From: Georgenia wutianyii
GTDB taxonomy: Bacteria > Actinomycetota > Actinomycetes > Actinomycetales > Actinomycetaceae
Direction of reading: 5' to 3'
Assembly: GCF_006349365.1 (NCBI RefSeq)
Contig: NZ_CP040899.1
Coordinates: forward strand, 496,001 to 560,000
DNA: 64,000 bases
The notes beneath the pieces were generated by a model. The model was given only the letters and a program-made list of their open reading frames with translations. It was not told the origin of the DNA and did not search any database. Shown here in pieces: positions 49,380 through 58,646 of this stretch (its first letter is position 1; each line of letters begins with the position of its first letter). A program made the translations under genes and the position numbers.

Positions 49380-50722
49380 ATGGGGATCCTCACGTACCGC
49401 GAGCGGCCGGGCCCGGGGCGGCTGCTGCCGCCGCAGGCGCACACAGAGCAGCCCTGGCTCATCCACCGGATCGCGCCGGACTTCCGGCTCGAGGATGTGT
49501 GGTCGATCGACGTGCGCGGGGGTGCCGACGACCTCCCGCGCCTGGTCGCGACGTTCGCCACGGACGACTTCCCCGAGAGCGCGCCGCTCCTCGTCCGCGG
49601 GTTGTGGAAGGCGCGCTGGGCCATCGGTCGCACCTTCGGCTGGGACGGGCCGGACGACGGGCTCGGTGATCGCGTCATCTCGCTGCGCGAACGCCTTCCC
49701 GACGACGTCGCTCGGGTCGCCCTCGGCCGCGACCTGCCCGGGGTCGCCTTCGTCACCCTGTACGAGACCCGCGAGGAGTGGGCCGCCGAGATCGCCAACG
49801 CGACCGTCCACGCCGTCATGCACCTCGGCTGGGTCCCCGACGGCGAGGGCGCGCACCGGGGCCAGATGGCCGTCCTGGTCCGCCCCAACGGCCGGCTCGG
49901 TCGCCTCTACATGGCGGCCATCAAGCCGCTGCGCTACCGCGTCGTGTACCCCGCGCTCCTGCGGGGCATCGAGCGCCGTTGGGCCGAGGGTGCCGCGCCT
50001 CGGCAGGCGGAGTCCCCGACCGATCTCGTCCCCGCTCCCGAGGGGCGGCGCGCGGCACGCGGTGTGGGCCGGTCGCTGGCGCGGAACTTGCGGGCCCGGT
50101 GGTGGTCGAACCGGTTGCCCGAGACGGAGCACACCGATCGGTCGTGGCGGATCCACGAGATCGCGCCTGACTTCGAGGTGGAGGACGTGTGGGTCTACCG
50201 CACGCCGGGGGCCGGCCCCGACGACTTCCCCGTCATGCTGGCCGCGCTGCGTGCGGCGGGCGGCCTGAACGAGAACCCGCCGCTGGTGCGCCTCCTGTTC
50301 GCGGTGCGCTGGACGCTCGGGGGTTGCTGGGCTGGGACTCGCCTGGTGCCGGTCTCTCCGGACGCGTCGACTCGCTGCTGGATCGACTGCCGGCGGACCT
50401 GCGGCAGGATGCCGCCGGGGAGGCGGTGCCCCACACCCCGTTCACCCTCGTGTACGAGCTCGCCGACGAGTGCGTGATCGAGCTGGCGAACAAGACGGTC
50501 CATGACCTCACGCACCTGGGTTGGGTCCCGTCCGAGCGCGGTGGCTACGAGCTGCGCATGGCCGCGCTGGTCAAGCCCAACGGCCGGTTCGGGCGGATGT
50601 ACATGAAGGCGATCAAGCCGTTCCGGTACCTGATCGTCTACCCGGCTCTCACCCGGAAGTGGGAGCGCGCCTGGCGCGAGCGGCACCGGTACGTCGGGCA
50701 CGCCGGTAGTGCTCGGACCTGA
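49380..50722 (+). pseudogene. Tandem DUF2867 gene with a frameshift in the second copy
   Basis: The first frame encodes a full DUF2867-like domain (HRIAPDFRLEDVWSIDVRGG to AIKPLRYRVVYPALLRGIERRW) and enters a second copy (HEIAPDFEVEDVWVYRTPGA). Near the five-G run at 50319-50323 it goes out of register. The other frame continues GLLGWDSPGAGLSGRVDSLL, then HDLTHLGWVP and KPNGRFGRMYMKAIKPFRYL to the end at 50722. The function of DUF2867 is unknown. A homopolymer read error would restore a two-domain protein of about 445 residues. Confidence 0.7.
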
Positions 50723-50844
50723 GGCGCCGTTCGACAGGTGCAGGCCTCTCCCTCCCTTGCGGGGGCACATCCCGCGGCGCATCCTGGACGCACGTCTCGT
50801 GGTGCCACGGATCGTCTCCACGCGTTCGTGAGTGAGGAGGCCCC

Positions 50845-51237
50845 ATGGTCGTCGTCGGACTCGTCCTCGCGTGCCTCGCCGCGCTGGTGCACGTCTTCAT
50901 CTTCTACCTCGAGTCCTTCGCGTGGACGGGCGAGCGGGCGCGCCGGATCTTCGGCACCGGCTCGGCGCTGAAGGCGGAGGCGACCCGCGAGCTCGCGTTC
51001 AACCAGGGCTTCTACAACCTCTTCCTCGCCCTCGCGGTGTTCCTCGGGACAGGGCTCTACGCCGCCGGGTACGAGGACGTCGGGGCGACACTCGTGTTCA
51101 CCGGCGCCGGGTCGATGGTCGCCGCCGCGCTCGTGCTCCTCCTGTCGAGCCCGGACAAGGCCAGCGCCGCGCTCAAGCAGGGCGTCGTGCCGCTCCTCGG
51201 CGTCATCGCCCTCGCCGTCGGGCTCCTCACCGCCTGA
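50845..51237 (+). CDS. DUF1304 small membrane protein
   Basis: 130 residues with four helices. The family patterns FIFYLESFAWTGERARRIFG and ELAFNQGFYNLFLALAVFLG are clear. Function is unknown. GAGGAGG lies six bases before the ATG. Confidence 0.88.
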   Translation: MVVVGLVLACLAALVHVFIFYLESFAWTGERARRIFGTGSALKAEATRELAFNQGFYNLFLALAVFLGTGLYAAGYEDVGATLVFTGAGSMVAAALVLLLSSPDKASAALKQGVVPLLGVIALAVGLLTA

Positions 51238-51242
51238 GGACG

Positions 51243-51256
51243 ACGGGATATCCCGT
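51243..51256. promoter_or_regulatory. 14-bp perfect palindrome before the VOC gene
   Basis: ACGGGATATCCCGT is fully self-complementary and lies 35 bases before the VOC start codon, just after the DUF1304 stop. It could bind a dimeric repressor. No regulator gene is adjacent. Confidence 0.4.
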
Positions 51257-51291
51257 TGCCCGTCCTGGCGCGCCCTCACTAGCGTCCCGCC

Positions 51292-51729
51292 ATGGCCACG
51301 AGACTGGACAACATCGGGATCGCGGTCCGCGACCTCGACGCCGCGGTCGCGTTCTTCACCGACCTCGGCCTCACCGTGCTGGGCCGGGACACGGTGAGCG
51401 GGCAGTGGGCGGACACGGCCGTGGGCCTCGACGGCAACCACGTGCGCATCGCCATGCTGCAGACGCCCGACGGTCACGGGCGCCTCGAGCTCTTCGAGTA
51501 CCTCCACCCCGAGGCCATCGAGACGGAGCCGACCCGCCCCAACGAGATCGGCATGCACCGGGTGGCCCTCGCCGTCGACGACCTCGACGCCGCCCTCGAG
51601 ATCGCGGCGCGGCACGGCTGCCACCCGCTGCGTGGCGTGGCGAGGTACGAGGACGCCTACCGGCTCACCTACCTGCGGGGCCCGAGCGGCATCATCGTCA
51701 TGCTCGCCGAGGAGCTCGGACGGCCCTGA
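51292..51729 (+). CDS. VOC-family (glyoxalase-like) protein
   Basis: 145 residues with the paired beta-alpha-beta-beta-beta fold of the vicinal oxygen chelate family: LDNIGIAVRDLDAAVAFFTDLGL in the first half and HRVALAVDDLDAALEIAARHG in the second. The metal ligands of glyoxalase I are only partly kept, so the reaction is open. It may be a dioxygenase-like or resistance-type protein. Confidence 0.85.
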   Translation: MATRLDNIGIAVRDLDAAVAFFTDLGLTVLGRDTVSGQWADTAVGLDGNHVRIAMLQTPDGHGRLELFEYLHPEAIETEPTRPNEIGMHRVALAVDDLDAALEIAARHGCHPLRGVARYEDAYRLTYLRGPSGIIVMLAEELGRP

Positions 51730-51851
51730 GGACCCGCCGGACGGCGCCGTCGTGAGCTGCCGGGCACCGCGAGGCCGAGGTCACGGTCCGGGCGGGCATC
51801 GCGGGGAGTCGTGCGGTCTGTCGAGCCCCTCCCCGGTGCGAGGATTGGCTG

Positions 51852-53519
51852 ATGACCGCGACCCTCGTGACCCACGGCCTGGCCGGCGGGTACGGCCATC
51901 GCACCCTGTTCGACTCACTCGACCTCACCATCGCCCCGGGAGACGTCCTCGGGGTGGTCGGCGCCAACGGCGCGGGGAAGTCCACGTTGCTCAGGCTGCT
52001 CGCAGGCAAGGACCAGCCGCAGGCGGGGGCCATCACGCTGTCGCCGCCGGACGCCTTCGTCGGCTGGCTGCCCCAGGAGCACGAGCGCGTCGTCGGGGAG
52101 ACCGTGGCCGAGTACATCGCCCGCCGCACGGGGTGCGCCGAGGCGACCAGGGACCTGGAGGCCGCGGCGGCGGCGCTCGGTGACCCGTCGCTCCTCGAGG
52201 GCAGTGGGGTCGACCCGGCCGATGCGTACTCCTCGGCGCTGGACCGCTGGCTGGCCTGCGGTGCCGCCGACCTCGACGAGCGCATCCCGGACGTGCTCGC
52301 CGACCTGGGCCTGGACCTCGGCGGGGCCCGGCCCGAGCAGGCACTGATGACCTCGCTGTCCGGCGGGCAGGCCGCCCGGGTCGGGCTGGCGGCGCTGCTC
52401 CTGTCCCGGTTCGACATCGTGCTGCTGGACGAGCCGACGAACGACCTCGACCTCGACGGTCTCGAACGGCTCGAGGCCGTCGTCCACGGGCTCCGCGGCG
52501 GGGTGGTGGTCATCAGTCACGACCGTGAGTTCCTCGCGCGCTGCGTGACGCGAGTGCTGGAGCTCGACCTGGCCCAGGGCACGAACCGCGTGTTCGGTGG
52601 CGGCTACGACGCGTACCTGGAGGAGCGGGAGACCGTCCGCCGCCACCAGCGGGAGAAGTACGACGAGTTCGCCGACAAGAAGGCCGACCTCGTCTCGCGG
52701 GCCAGGACCCAGCGGGAGTGGTCGAGCCAGGGCGTGCGCAACGCGATGAGGAAGGCGCCGGACAACGACAAGATCAGGCGCAAGGCCGCGAGCGAGTCGA
52801 GCGAGAAGCAGGCGCAGAAGGTCCGGCAGATGGAGAGCCGCATCGCTCGGCTCGAGGAGGTCGAGGAGCCTCGCAAGGAGTGGCAGCTCCAGTTCACCAT
52901 CGGGTCGGCGCCGCGCTCCGGGTCGGTCGTCTCGACGCTCAGCCAGGCGGTGTTCCGGCAGGGGTCCTTCACGCTCGGCCCGGTGTCGTTGCAGGTGAAC
53001 GCGGGGGAGCGGATCGGCATCACCGGACCGAACGGCGCCGGCAAGTCGACGCTGCTCCGCGGGCTGCTGGGCCACCAGCTGCCGGACGAGGGGACGGCGA
53101 GCCTGGGGGCCGGCGTTCACATCGGTGAGATCGACCAGGCGCGCGCGGTGCTCGCCGGGTCCCAGCTCCTCGCGCCGGCCTTCGAGGCGCTCGTCCCGGA
53201 CATGGCGTCCGGGGAGGTGCGCACGCTCCTGGCGAAGTTCGGGCTCAAGGCCGACCACGTCAACCGCCCCGTCGACGAGCTGTCCGCCGGGGAGCGCACG
53301 CGGGCCGGGCTGGCGCTGCTGCAGGCTCGTGGTGTCAACCTGCTCGTGCTCGACGAGCCGACGAACCACCTCGATCTCGCGGCCATCGAGCAGCTCGAGC
53401 AGGCGCTCGAGTCCTACGACGGAACGCTGCTGCTGGTGACCCACGACCGGCGGATGCTCGCCACCGTACGCACCGACCGGCGGTGGCACGTCGAGGCGGG
53501 CCAGGTCACCGAGCTGTAG
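51852..53519 (+). CDS. ABC-F family ATP-binding protein
   Basis: 555 residues with two ABC ATPase domains and no membrane part. Walker A is GANGAGKST (about 37-45) and GPNGAGKST (about 393-401); signatures are LSGGQAARVGLA and LSAGERTRAGLA; Walker B ends LLDEPTNDLD and VLDEPTNHLD. The linker (about 245-340) is the charged ABC-F hinge. ABC-F proteins act on ribosomes, in translation or antibiotic protection. The subtype cannot be set, and the second signature has A for the usual G. Confidence 0.93.
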   Translation: MTATLVTHGLAGGYGHRTLFDSLDLTIAPGDVLGVVGANGAGKSTLLRLLAGKDQPQAGAITLSPPDAFVGWLPQEHERVVGETVAEYIARRTGCAEATRDLEAAAAALGDPSLLEGSGVDPADAYSSALDRWLACGAADLDERIPDVLADLGLDLGGARPEQALMTSLSGGQAARVGLAALLLSRFDIVLLDEPTNDLDLDGLERLEAVVHGLRGGVVVISHDREFLARCVTRVLELDLAQGTNRVFGGGYDAYLEERETVRRHQREKYDEFADKKADLVSRARTQREWSSQGVRNAMRKAPDNDKIRRKAASESSEKQAQKVRQMESRIARLEEVEEPRKEWQLQFTIGSAPRSGSVVSTLSQAVFRQGSFTLGPVSLQVNAGERIGITGPNGAGKSTLLRGLLGHQLPDEGTASLGAGVHIGEIDQARAVLAGSQLLAPAFEALVPDMASGEVRTLLAKFGLKADHVNRPVDELSAGERTRAGLALLQARGVNLLVLDEPTNHLDLAAIEQLEQALESYDGTLLLVTHDRRMLATVRTDRRWHVEAGQVTEL

Positions 53520-53577
53520 GGCGGGCGCACCTGCCCGTTCCGCTGACGCCGCAGGTCAGCGCGGTTACGCTGCCCGG

Positions 53578-54075
53578 ATGGAGCCGCCCGGAGAGCAGCG
53601 TCCACCGGAGCGGCCCGCCGTCCGCCGGCTGTCCGCGGCAGGGCTGGCGGCGCGCATGGTCGGGACGGTCGCGGCCCTCGGGGTGCTCGCCTACGGGCAG
53701 GTCGCCGACACCAACGACCTCTTCCCGCTCGGCACGCTCTCGCAGTTCGCGACGGCGCGGGACCTGGACGGCACGGTCCGCTCGACCTACCTGCTCGCCG
53801 ACACCGCCGGTGAGCAGGGGCGGCGGATCGCGATGAACGAGCAGACCATCGGGGTGGCGCGGGCGGAGGTCGAGGGCCAGCTCCAGCGGATCATCGACCG
53901 TCCCGAGCTCATGCAGTCCCTCGTCGACGCCTACGCGGCGCTGCAGCCCGGGCGCGAGCCGATCGAGACGCTCTACCTCATGCGCTCGATCCAGCAGCTG
54001 GCCGGCGGGTACGTCGTCGGGGAGCCGGAGCAGGTCGAGCTGCTGCGCTGGGACTCGACCGCGGGGGAGGACTGA
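53578..54075 (+). CDS. Hypothetical protein with one membrane segment
   Basis: 165 residues: a basic N-terminus, one helix (LAARMVGTVAALGVLAYGQV, about 22-41) and an extracytoplasmic part that is mostly helical. I do not recognise the family. It ends one base before the GTG of the HTTM-like gene, so the two are co-transcribed and likely function together. Confidence 0.65.
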   Translation: MEPPGEQRPPERPAVRRLSAAGLAARMVGTVAALGVLAYGQVADTNDLFPLGTLSQFATARDLDGTVRSTYLLADTAGEQGRRIAMNEQTIGVARAEVEGQLQRIIDRPELMQSLVDAYAALQPGREPIETLYLMRSIQQLAGGYVVGEPEQVELLRWDSTAGED

Positions 54076-54076
54076 G

Positions 54077-54925
54077 GTGCGCGCCGTCGCCGGCTGGCTC
54101 ACCCGCCCCGTCCCGCTCGCCCGCGTGGCCGCGTTCCGCGCGCTCGTCTACGCCTTCGTCATCTGGGACGTCCTGTTCACCTTCGACGACGTCATCCCGC
54201 ACTCCTACGTGCCCGAGCTCTACCAGCCCACCCTGCTGGCCCGGCTCGTGCACCTCCCGCCGCTGAGCACCGCCGTGTCCTACGCGCTGCTCGCAGCGAT
54301 CCTCCTCCTGTGCGTGCTCGCGATCGCCGGGCGCGCGCAGCGGGTCGCCGGCTGGGGCGTGGCGCTGACCTTCTGGGTCTGGGCGCTGAACTCCCAGGGC
54401 TTCTCCTACGTCCAGCACGACCACATGGCGCTCATGGTCACCACGCTCGCCCTGCCCACGGTCGGCGTGGCCCACTACCGCGACCAGACCCTGTCCCAGG
54501 CGGCCGGCTGGGCGCTGCGCTGCGTCCAGCTCGCGACCGTGCTCACCTACTTCGGGTCGGTGTTCGCCAAGTGGTCCCGCGCGGGCAGCCTCGTCACCTG
54601 GGCCAACGGGTCGGTGCTGACCTGGGCGATCGTGCGCCGCGGCTCCCACCTGGTCCAGTGGGCGCTGGAGTACCCGATGCTGCTGCGCGCGGCGCAGTGG
54701 GGCTCGCTCGTCCTGGAGATCTGCTCCCCGGTGGTCCTCTTCATGCGCGGGCGCTGGCTCTACCTCGCCATCGGCTGCTTCCTCGCCTTCCACCTCGCCA
54801 CCTTCATCGCGATGGGCATCCACTTCCTGCCCACGGTGGTCTGCTGGTTCGCCTTCCTCCCGCTGGAGCGGGTCACCGAGCGGGTGTCCGCGCGGCTGCG
54901 GCTCCCGAGCCCCGCCCCGGCCTGA
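54077..54925 (+). CDS. HTTM-like multi-pass membrane protein
   Basis: 282 residues with six or seven helices. FRALVYAFVIWDVLF and the inner segment HDHMALMVTTLALP resemble the horizontally transferred transmembrane (HTTM) domain related to vitamin K-dependent carboxylase. SVFAKWSRAGSLVTWANGSVL is a further family-like stretch. Catalytic activity is not implied. It is the second gene of a two-gene unit. Confidence 0.7.
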   Translation: MRAVAGWLTRPVPLARVAAFRALVYAFVIWDVLFTFDDVIPHSYVPELYQPTLLARLVHLPPLSTAVSYALLAAILLLCVLAIAGRAQRVAGWGVALTFWVWALNSQGFSYVQHDHMALMVTTLALPTVGVAHYRDQTLSQAAGWALRCVQLATVLTYFGSVFAKWSRAGSLVTWANGSVLTWAIVRRGSHLVQWALEYPMLLRAAQWGSLVLEICSPVVLFMRGRWLYLAIGCFLAFHLATFIAMGIHFLPTVVCWFAFLPLERVTERVSARLRLPSPAPA

Positions 54926-54932
54926 ATCGCGG

Positions 54933-55640
54933 TCAGGCGGCACGCACCGCCGCTGCGAGCCCGGCCGGCGAGCCGTTCCACGGTGCCCCGTGACCGGGCA
55001 GCACCCACGACGCCGCGAGCCCGGCCAGCCGGTCGAGCGAGGCCAGCGCCTCGTCCGGGTCGTCGGTGAACGGCGCGGGCTGCGGCCCGACGCGTCCGGT
55101 GAGGACGTGGCGGGTGGTGAGCGCGTCACCGACGAAGACGGCGTCCACCGCCGGGACGTGGACGGCGACGCTCCCCGGGGAGTGGCCGGGCATGCCGACG
55201 ACGACGGGGCTGCCGGGCAGGTCGAGGACGTCACCGTCGCTGACCTCGACGACCTCGGCGACGTGACGGGTGCGCAGCGCGCGCTTGCGCAGACCGTAGG
55301 CGAGGAAGCCGAGCATGGGCCCGAGTCGTGCCGGCCCCATCGGGGTCTTCGGCTTCTCACCGGTGCGCGCGCGGTGGGCGTCGGCGGTGTGGACGTACAC
55401 GGGCACGCCGACCTCGGCGCGGAGGCGCTCGGCGAAGCCGATGTGGTCGCTGTCCCCGTGGGTGAGGACGAGCCCGCGCACGTCCGAGATCGGGCGGCCG
55501 ATGGCCTCGAGCTCGCGCAGGAGGTCGTCCCAGTGGCCCGGGAGCCCGGCGTCGAGGAGCGTGATCCCCTCCGGGAGGTCGAGGAGGTAGGAGGCGACGA
55601 CGTCGTTGCCGAGTCGGTGGAGGTGCGGAGCGAGCTTCAC
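54933..55640 (-). CDS. Metallo-beta-lactamase-fold hydrolase
   Basis: 235 residues. The metal motif appears as LTHGDSDHIG (H-x-D-x-D-H pattern with Gly and Ser), with further ligands in GMPGHSPGSVAVH and a Asp in VFVGDALTT, and the final His in VLPGHGAP. It probably hydrolyses a thioester, ester or lactone. It is divergent from a TetR gene over a long palindrome, so it is probably that regulator's target. The start is GTG. Confidence 0.85.
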   Translation of the reverse strand: MKLAPHLHRLGNDVVASYLLDLPEGITLLDAGLPGHWDDLLRELEAIGRPISDVRGLVLTHGDSDHIGFAERLRAEVGVPVYVHTADAHRARTGEKPKTPMGPARLGPMLGFLAYGLRKRALRTRHVAEVVEVSDGDVLDLPGSPVVVGMPGHSPGSVAVHVPAVDAVFVGDALTTRHVLTGRVGPQPAPFTDDPDEALASLDRLAGLAASWVLPGHGAPWNGSPAGLAAAVRAA

Positions 55641-55658
55641 GGCAGGGTCCTTCCCATA

Positions 55659-55691
55659 TGATGGCTACGGTAGTTAGCCATCATGGCTAAC
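55659..55691. promoter_or_regulatory. Overlapping palindromes between MBL and TetR genes
   Basis: GTTAGCCATCATGGCTAAC (55673-55691) is a perfect palindrome (nine-base arms, one-base centre). ATGATGGCTA (55659-55668) adds a further inverted half-site to TAGCCATCAT. Its AT content and its place between the two start codons make it the probable operator of the TetR protein. Confidence 0.75.
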
Positions 55692-55714
55692 GTCAATAGC
55701 CAAGGAGTATTCCG

Positions 55715-56245
55715 ATGCCCTCGCCCAACCGGACCACGAACGAGGAGGTCGTCGCAGCCGCGCGGGAGATCCTCGAGGACGCCGGGCCGGGCGGCCTCAC
55801 CATGCAGGCCGTGGCGGGCCGCGTGGGCGTGCGGGCCCCGTCGCTCTACAAGCGGTTCGCCGACCGGGAGGCGCTGCTCGCCGCCGTCGTCGCCGCGACC
55901 GTCGAGGAGCTGGGACGGCGTCTCGACGGCGCCGAGGACCTCACGGCGATCGCCCGCACCTACCGCGCCTTCGCCCACGAGCGTCCCGAGGCGTTCCGGC
56001 TCGTCTTCACGCCCTACGCCGAGCAGGAGGCGCTGCGGCGCTCGGCCGAGCCGGTGCTGCGCGCGGCGGCGGACCTCGTGGGGGAGGAGGACGCCCTCGT
56101 GGCCGCCCGGCTCTTCACCGCGTGGGCCACCGGCTTCCTCCACATGGAGCTCGCCGGCGCCTTCCGGCTCGGCGGGGACGTCGACGAGGCGTTCGCCTAC
56201 GGGCTCGACCGGCTGCGCGCCGGGCTGCTCGCCGGGCGGCGCTGA
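55715..56245 (+). CDS. TetR/AcrR-family transcriptional regulator
   Basis: 176 residues. The N-terminal helix-turn-helix reads AAREILEDAGPGGLTMQAVAGRVGVRAPSLYKRFADREALL (about 11-51), and the C-terminal part belongs to the TetR_C_33/WHG-like type with RPEAFRLVFTPYA. It likely represses itself and the divergent MBL hydrolase, released by a small ligand. The ATG lies ten bases after CCAAGGAG. Confidence 0.9.
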   Translation: MPSPNRTTNEEVVAAAREILEDAGPGGLTMQAVAGRVGVRAPSLYKRFADREALLAAVVAATVEELGRRLDGAEDLTAIARTYRAFAHERPEAFRLVFTPYAEQEALRRSAEPVLRAAADLVGEEDALVAARLFTAWATGFLHMELAGAFRLGGDVDEAFAYGLDRLRAGLLAGRR

Positions 56246-56251
56246 GGCGGC

Positions 56252-56536
56252 TCAGCGCCGGAAGCGGAACGGGATGGGGATCGGGCCGCAGCAGCACACG
56301 CCCTGGACGTCGGTGGCGGCGAGCATCGTCGCGGCCTGGTAGCAGGCGACGAAGCGGGCCACGGTCGGCACGACGCTGCGGGCCACGCCCCGGCGCACGA
56401 CGACGTCGCGCACCGCGGCCGAGCACGACTGCCCGCCGTGGGCGACGAGGTGCGCGCACGTCCACCCCTTCCGGGGGGAGAGGCGGCGCTGGTAGAGGCG
56501 GATGAGGCCGTCGACGGCGCGGGTGGCTGGGCCCAT
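56252..56536 (-). CDS. YidD-like membrane protein insertion efficiency factor
   Basis: 94 residues. LIRLYQRRLSPRKGWTCAHLVAHGGQSCSAAV follows the YidD pattern (L-I-x-x-Y-Q-x-x-x-S-P then C and S-C-S). An extra cysteine cluster GVCCCGP near the C-terminus is unusual. YidD normally sits by rnpA and yidC; here it is isolated, so this may be a paralog. Confidence 0.7.
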   Translation of the reverse strand: MGPATRAVDGLIRLYQRRLSPRKGWTCAHLVAHGGQSCSAAVRDVVVRRGVARSVVPTVARFVACYQAATMLAATDVQGVCCCGPIPIPFRFRR

Positions 56537-56655
56537 CGCCTCACGCTAGCGACGGGTGCCCACTCCGGCGCGGCGAGTGGCCGAGGACGCGGCCGGGCCG
56601 CGGGCGGGCCGGGGCTGCAGTCCGGACGTGCGCTGGTACGCCGTCTTCCGGTTGT

Positions 56656-56695
56656 GTGTGGACTGTTGGACCCTCTGAGGTCCAGAAGTCCACAC
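56656..56695 (-). terminator. Interrupted hairpin after the S9 peptidase gene
   Basis: GTGTGGACT pairs with AGTCCACAC, and inside it TGGACC pairs with GGTCCA, leaving a six-base loop. It lies 39 bases past the peptidase stop codon on its strand. The 198-bp gap holds no other feature I can support. Confidence 0.6.
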
Positions 56696-56734
56696 CTAAG
56701 CGAGCGGGCCGACTGAGCGAGTGGGCCGGCGTGC

Positions 56735-58558
56735 TCAGCGCGCCAGGTGCCTCCGGAGGAACCCGATCGCCGCCGGGTAGGCGTCCTGCCGGTTCTCCCG
56801 CTTCGCCAGGCCGTGGCCCTCGTCGTGGTAGACCCGCAGCGCGCAGTCGATGCCGCGCCCGGCGAGCGCATCGCGGATCTGCTCGGCCTCGCTCAGCGGC
56901 ACGCGCGGGTCGTTGGCGCCGTGGATGACGAACAGCGGCGCGACGATGTCGTCGAGGTAGGTGATCGGGGAGGCTTCGAGGAGGAAGTCGCGGTCCTCGG
57001 CGAGGCTGCCGTACTCCCGCTCGCGGTAAGCCACCCGGTAGGGCGAGGTGTTCTCCAGGAAGGTGACGAGCGAGCTCATGCCGACGATGTCGACGCCAGC
57101 TGCCCACCGCTCCGGCTGCATCGACACGCCCGCGAGCACCATGTACCCGCCGTAGGAGCCGCCCCACAGCGCGCTGCGTGCCGGGTCCAGGCCCTGGCTC
57201 GGCAGCCAGTCGTGGATGGCGGCGAGGTCGGCCACCGAGTCGAGCCGCAGGCGGACGTCGTCCAGGGAGTACCAGCGCTTGCCGTAGGTGGTCGAGCCGC
57301 GGACGTTCGGCACGAGCACCGTGAGGCCGGTCGCGCACAGCACCTGGACCACCGGGCTGAAGCTCCGCATCGACGCCGACTCCGGCCCGCCGTGGACGAG
57401 CAGCACCGACGCCCCCGCGAGCGCGGGGTCGTCACCAGCGGGGGAGTACCGGAACAGCGGCACCTCCTCGCCGTCGGGCGTGGGCACGCGGTGGACGGTC
57501 GGGGCGGCGAGCGAGGCGCGCACGTCGGCTGGCACCTCGACGGCCGCGAGCGGTGTCGACGCACCCGTCGTCGCGTCGACGAGGTGCAGGCTAGACGGGT
57601 CCGTGGGCGTGGACAGGGTGAGGACGAGCCGCTGCTCGTCGGCCGCCCACACGACGTCGGGCACCCCTTCACCGGGCACCTCGACGGTGCAGCGCAGGGC
57701 GCCGTCGCCCTCGTGAACGGCCAGGGCCACCGCGCCGTCACGCACGGTGCCGACGACCATCGCGCGGCCCGAGGGCGAGGCCCACAGCCGCAGGTCGTGC
57801 GCCTCGTCGGTGACGAGCCAGGTCCACTCGCGCCCGTCGAGGGAGACCCGGGCGATCCCGGTGAACTCGCGCTCGTGGTTGGACTCGACGAGCAGCGCCT
57901 CGTCCCCGGGCGCCCACGCCACCTGGGAGTGACGGGCGTGCTCGTCCGGGTCGGTGACCGTCCCGTCCCCGACGGCGCGCGGGCCGGAGACCCGCACGAG
58001 CGTGGAGGCGGGCCGCAGGCTGAGCCCCGTCACGGCGACCGAGCCGTGGTCGTGGGAGACGGCGGCCGCGGCGACGTAGCCCCCGCCGTCGTGCACCACG
58101 CGCTCGGAGCCGGTGGCGAGGTCGCGGACGACGACGTCCATGTCGACGCCGTTGCGCCGGTTGGTGTGGAAGACGACCGAGTCGGCCGTGACGTCCTGCA
58201 GGACGTGTATGAACCGCTCGTCGCGCACGAGCGGGACGAGGCCCGCGAGCGTCACCGGCTCGGCGGGCGGCACGGTGAGGTCGAGGAGGGACAGCTGCAT
58301 GAGCTCGTCACCGTCGGTGTCGTGCTGGACGACCACCTGCCGGCGGCCCGGCACGTACCGGCCCGAGCAGCGCCCCGCCAGCGCGGTGAGGGGCGTGCGC
58401 GCCCCGTCCGGCTCGATCTCGACGAGCTGGAGCGTGCCGAGCTCGTCGTGCCCGGCGAGGACCCGCCCGGCGTCGTCGACGTCGAAGGCCACCCACGTCC
58501 GCAGGTCGAGGAGGGAACGGACGGTGGTGTCGGTGGAGGTGCTCACGCCATCGAACAT
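56735..58558 (-). CDS. S9-family prolyl oligopeptidase/acylaminoacyl-peptidase-like enzyme
   Basis: 607 residues: an N-terminal beta-propeller (about 20-340) and a C-terminal alpha/beta hydrolase domain. The nucleophile is Ser468 in WGGSYGGYM, the acid lies in HGANDPRVPLSEA and the His in YHDEGHGLAKREN. It cleaves short peptides, probably in the cytoplasm, as no signal peptide is seen. An in-frame GTG four codons in is an alternative start. Confidence 0.9.
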   Translation of the reverse strand: MFDGVSTSTDTTVRSLLDLRTWVAFDVDDAGRVLAGHDELGTLQLVEIEPDGARTPLTALAGRCSGRYVPGRRQVVVQHDTDGDELMQLSLLDLTVPPAEPVTLAGLVPLVRDERFIHVLQDVTADSVVFHTNRRNGVDMDVVVRDLATGSERVVHDGGGYVAAAAVSHDHGSVAVTGLSLRPASTLVRVSGPRAVGDGTVTDPDEHARHSQVAWAPGDEALLVESNHEREFTGIARVSLDGREWTWLVTDEAHDLRLWASPSGRAMVVGTVRDGAVALAVHEGDGALRCTVEVPGEGVPDVVWAADEQRLVLTLSTPTDPSSLHLVDATTGASTPLAAVEVPADVRASLAAPTVHRVPTPDGEEVPLFRYSPAGDDPALAGASVLLVHGGPESASMRSFSPVVQVLCATGLTVLVPNVRGSTTYGKRWYSLDDVRLRLDSVADLAAIHDWLPSQGLDPARSALWGGSYGGYMVLAGVSMQPERWAAGVDIVGMSSLVTFLENTSPYRVAYREREYGSLAEDRDFLLEASPITYLDDIVAPLFVIHGANDPRVPLSEAEQIRDALAGRGIDCALRVYHDEGHGLAKRENRQDAYPAAIGFLRRHLAR

Positions 58559-58646
58559 AACCCCGGTGCGCGGTCTGTCGATTCGGCGGCCCCTCGCGCG
58601 ACATCATGGTGACGGCACCTCCGCCGTCCCGACGAGAGGAACGACG

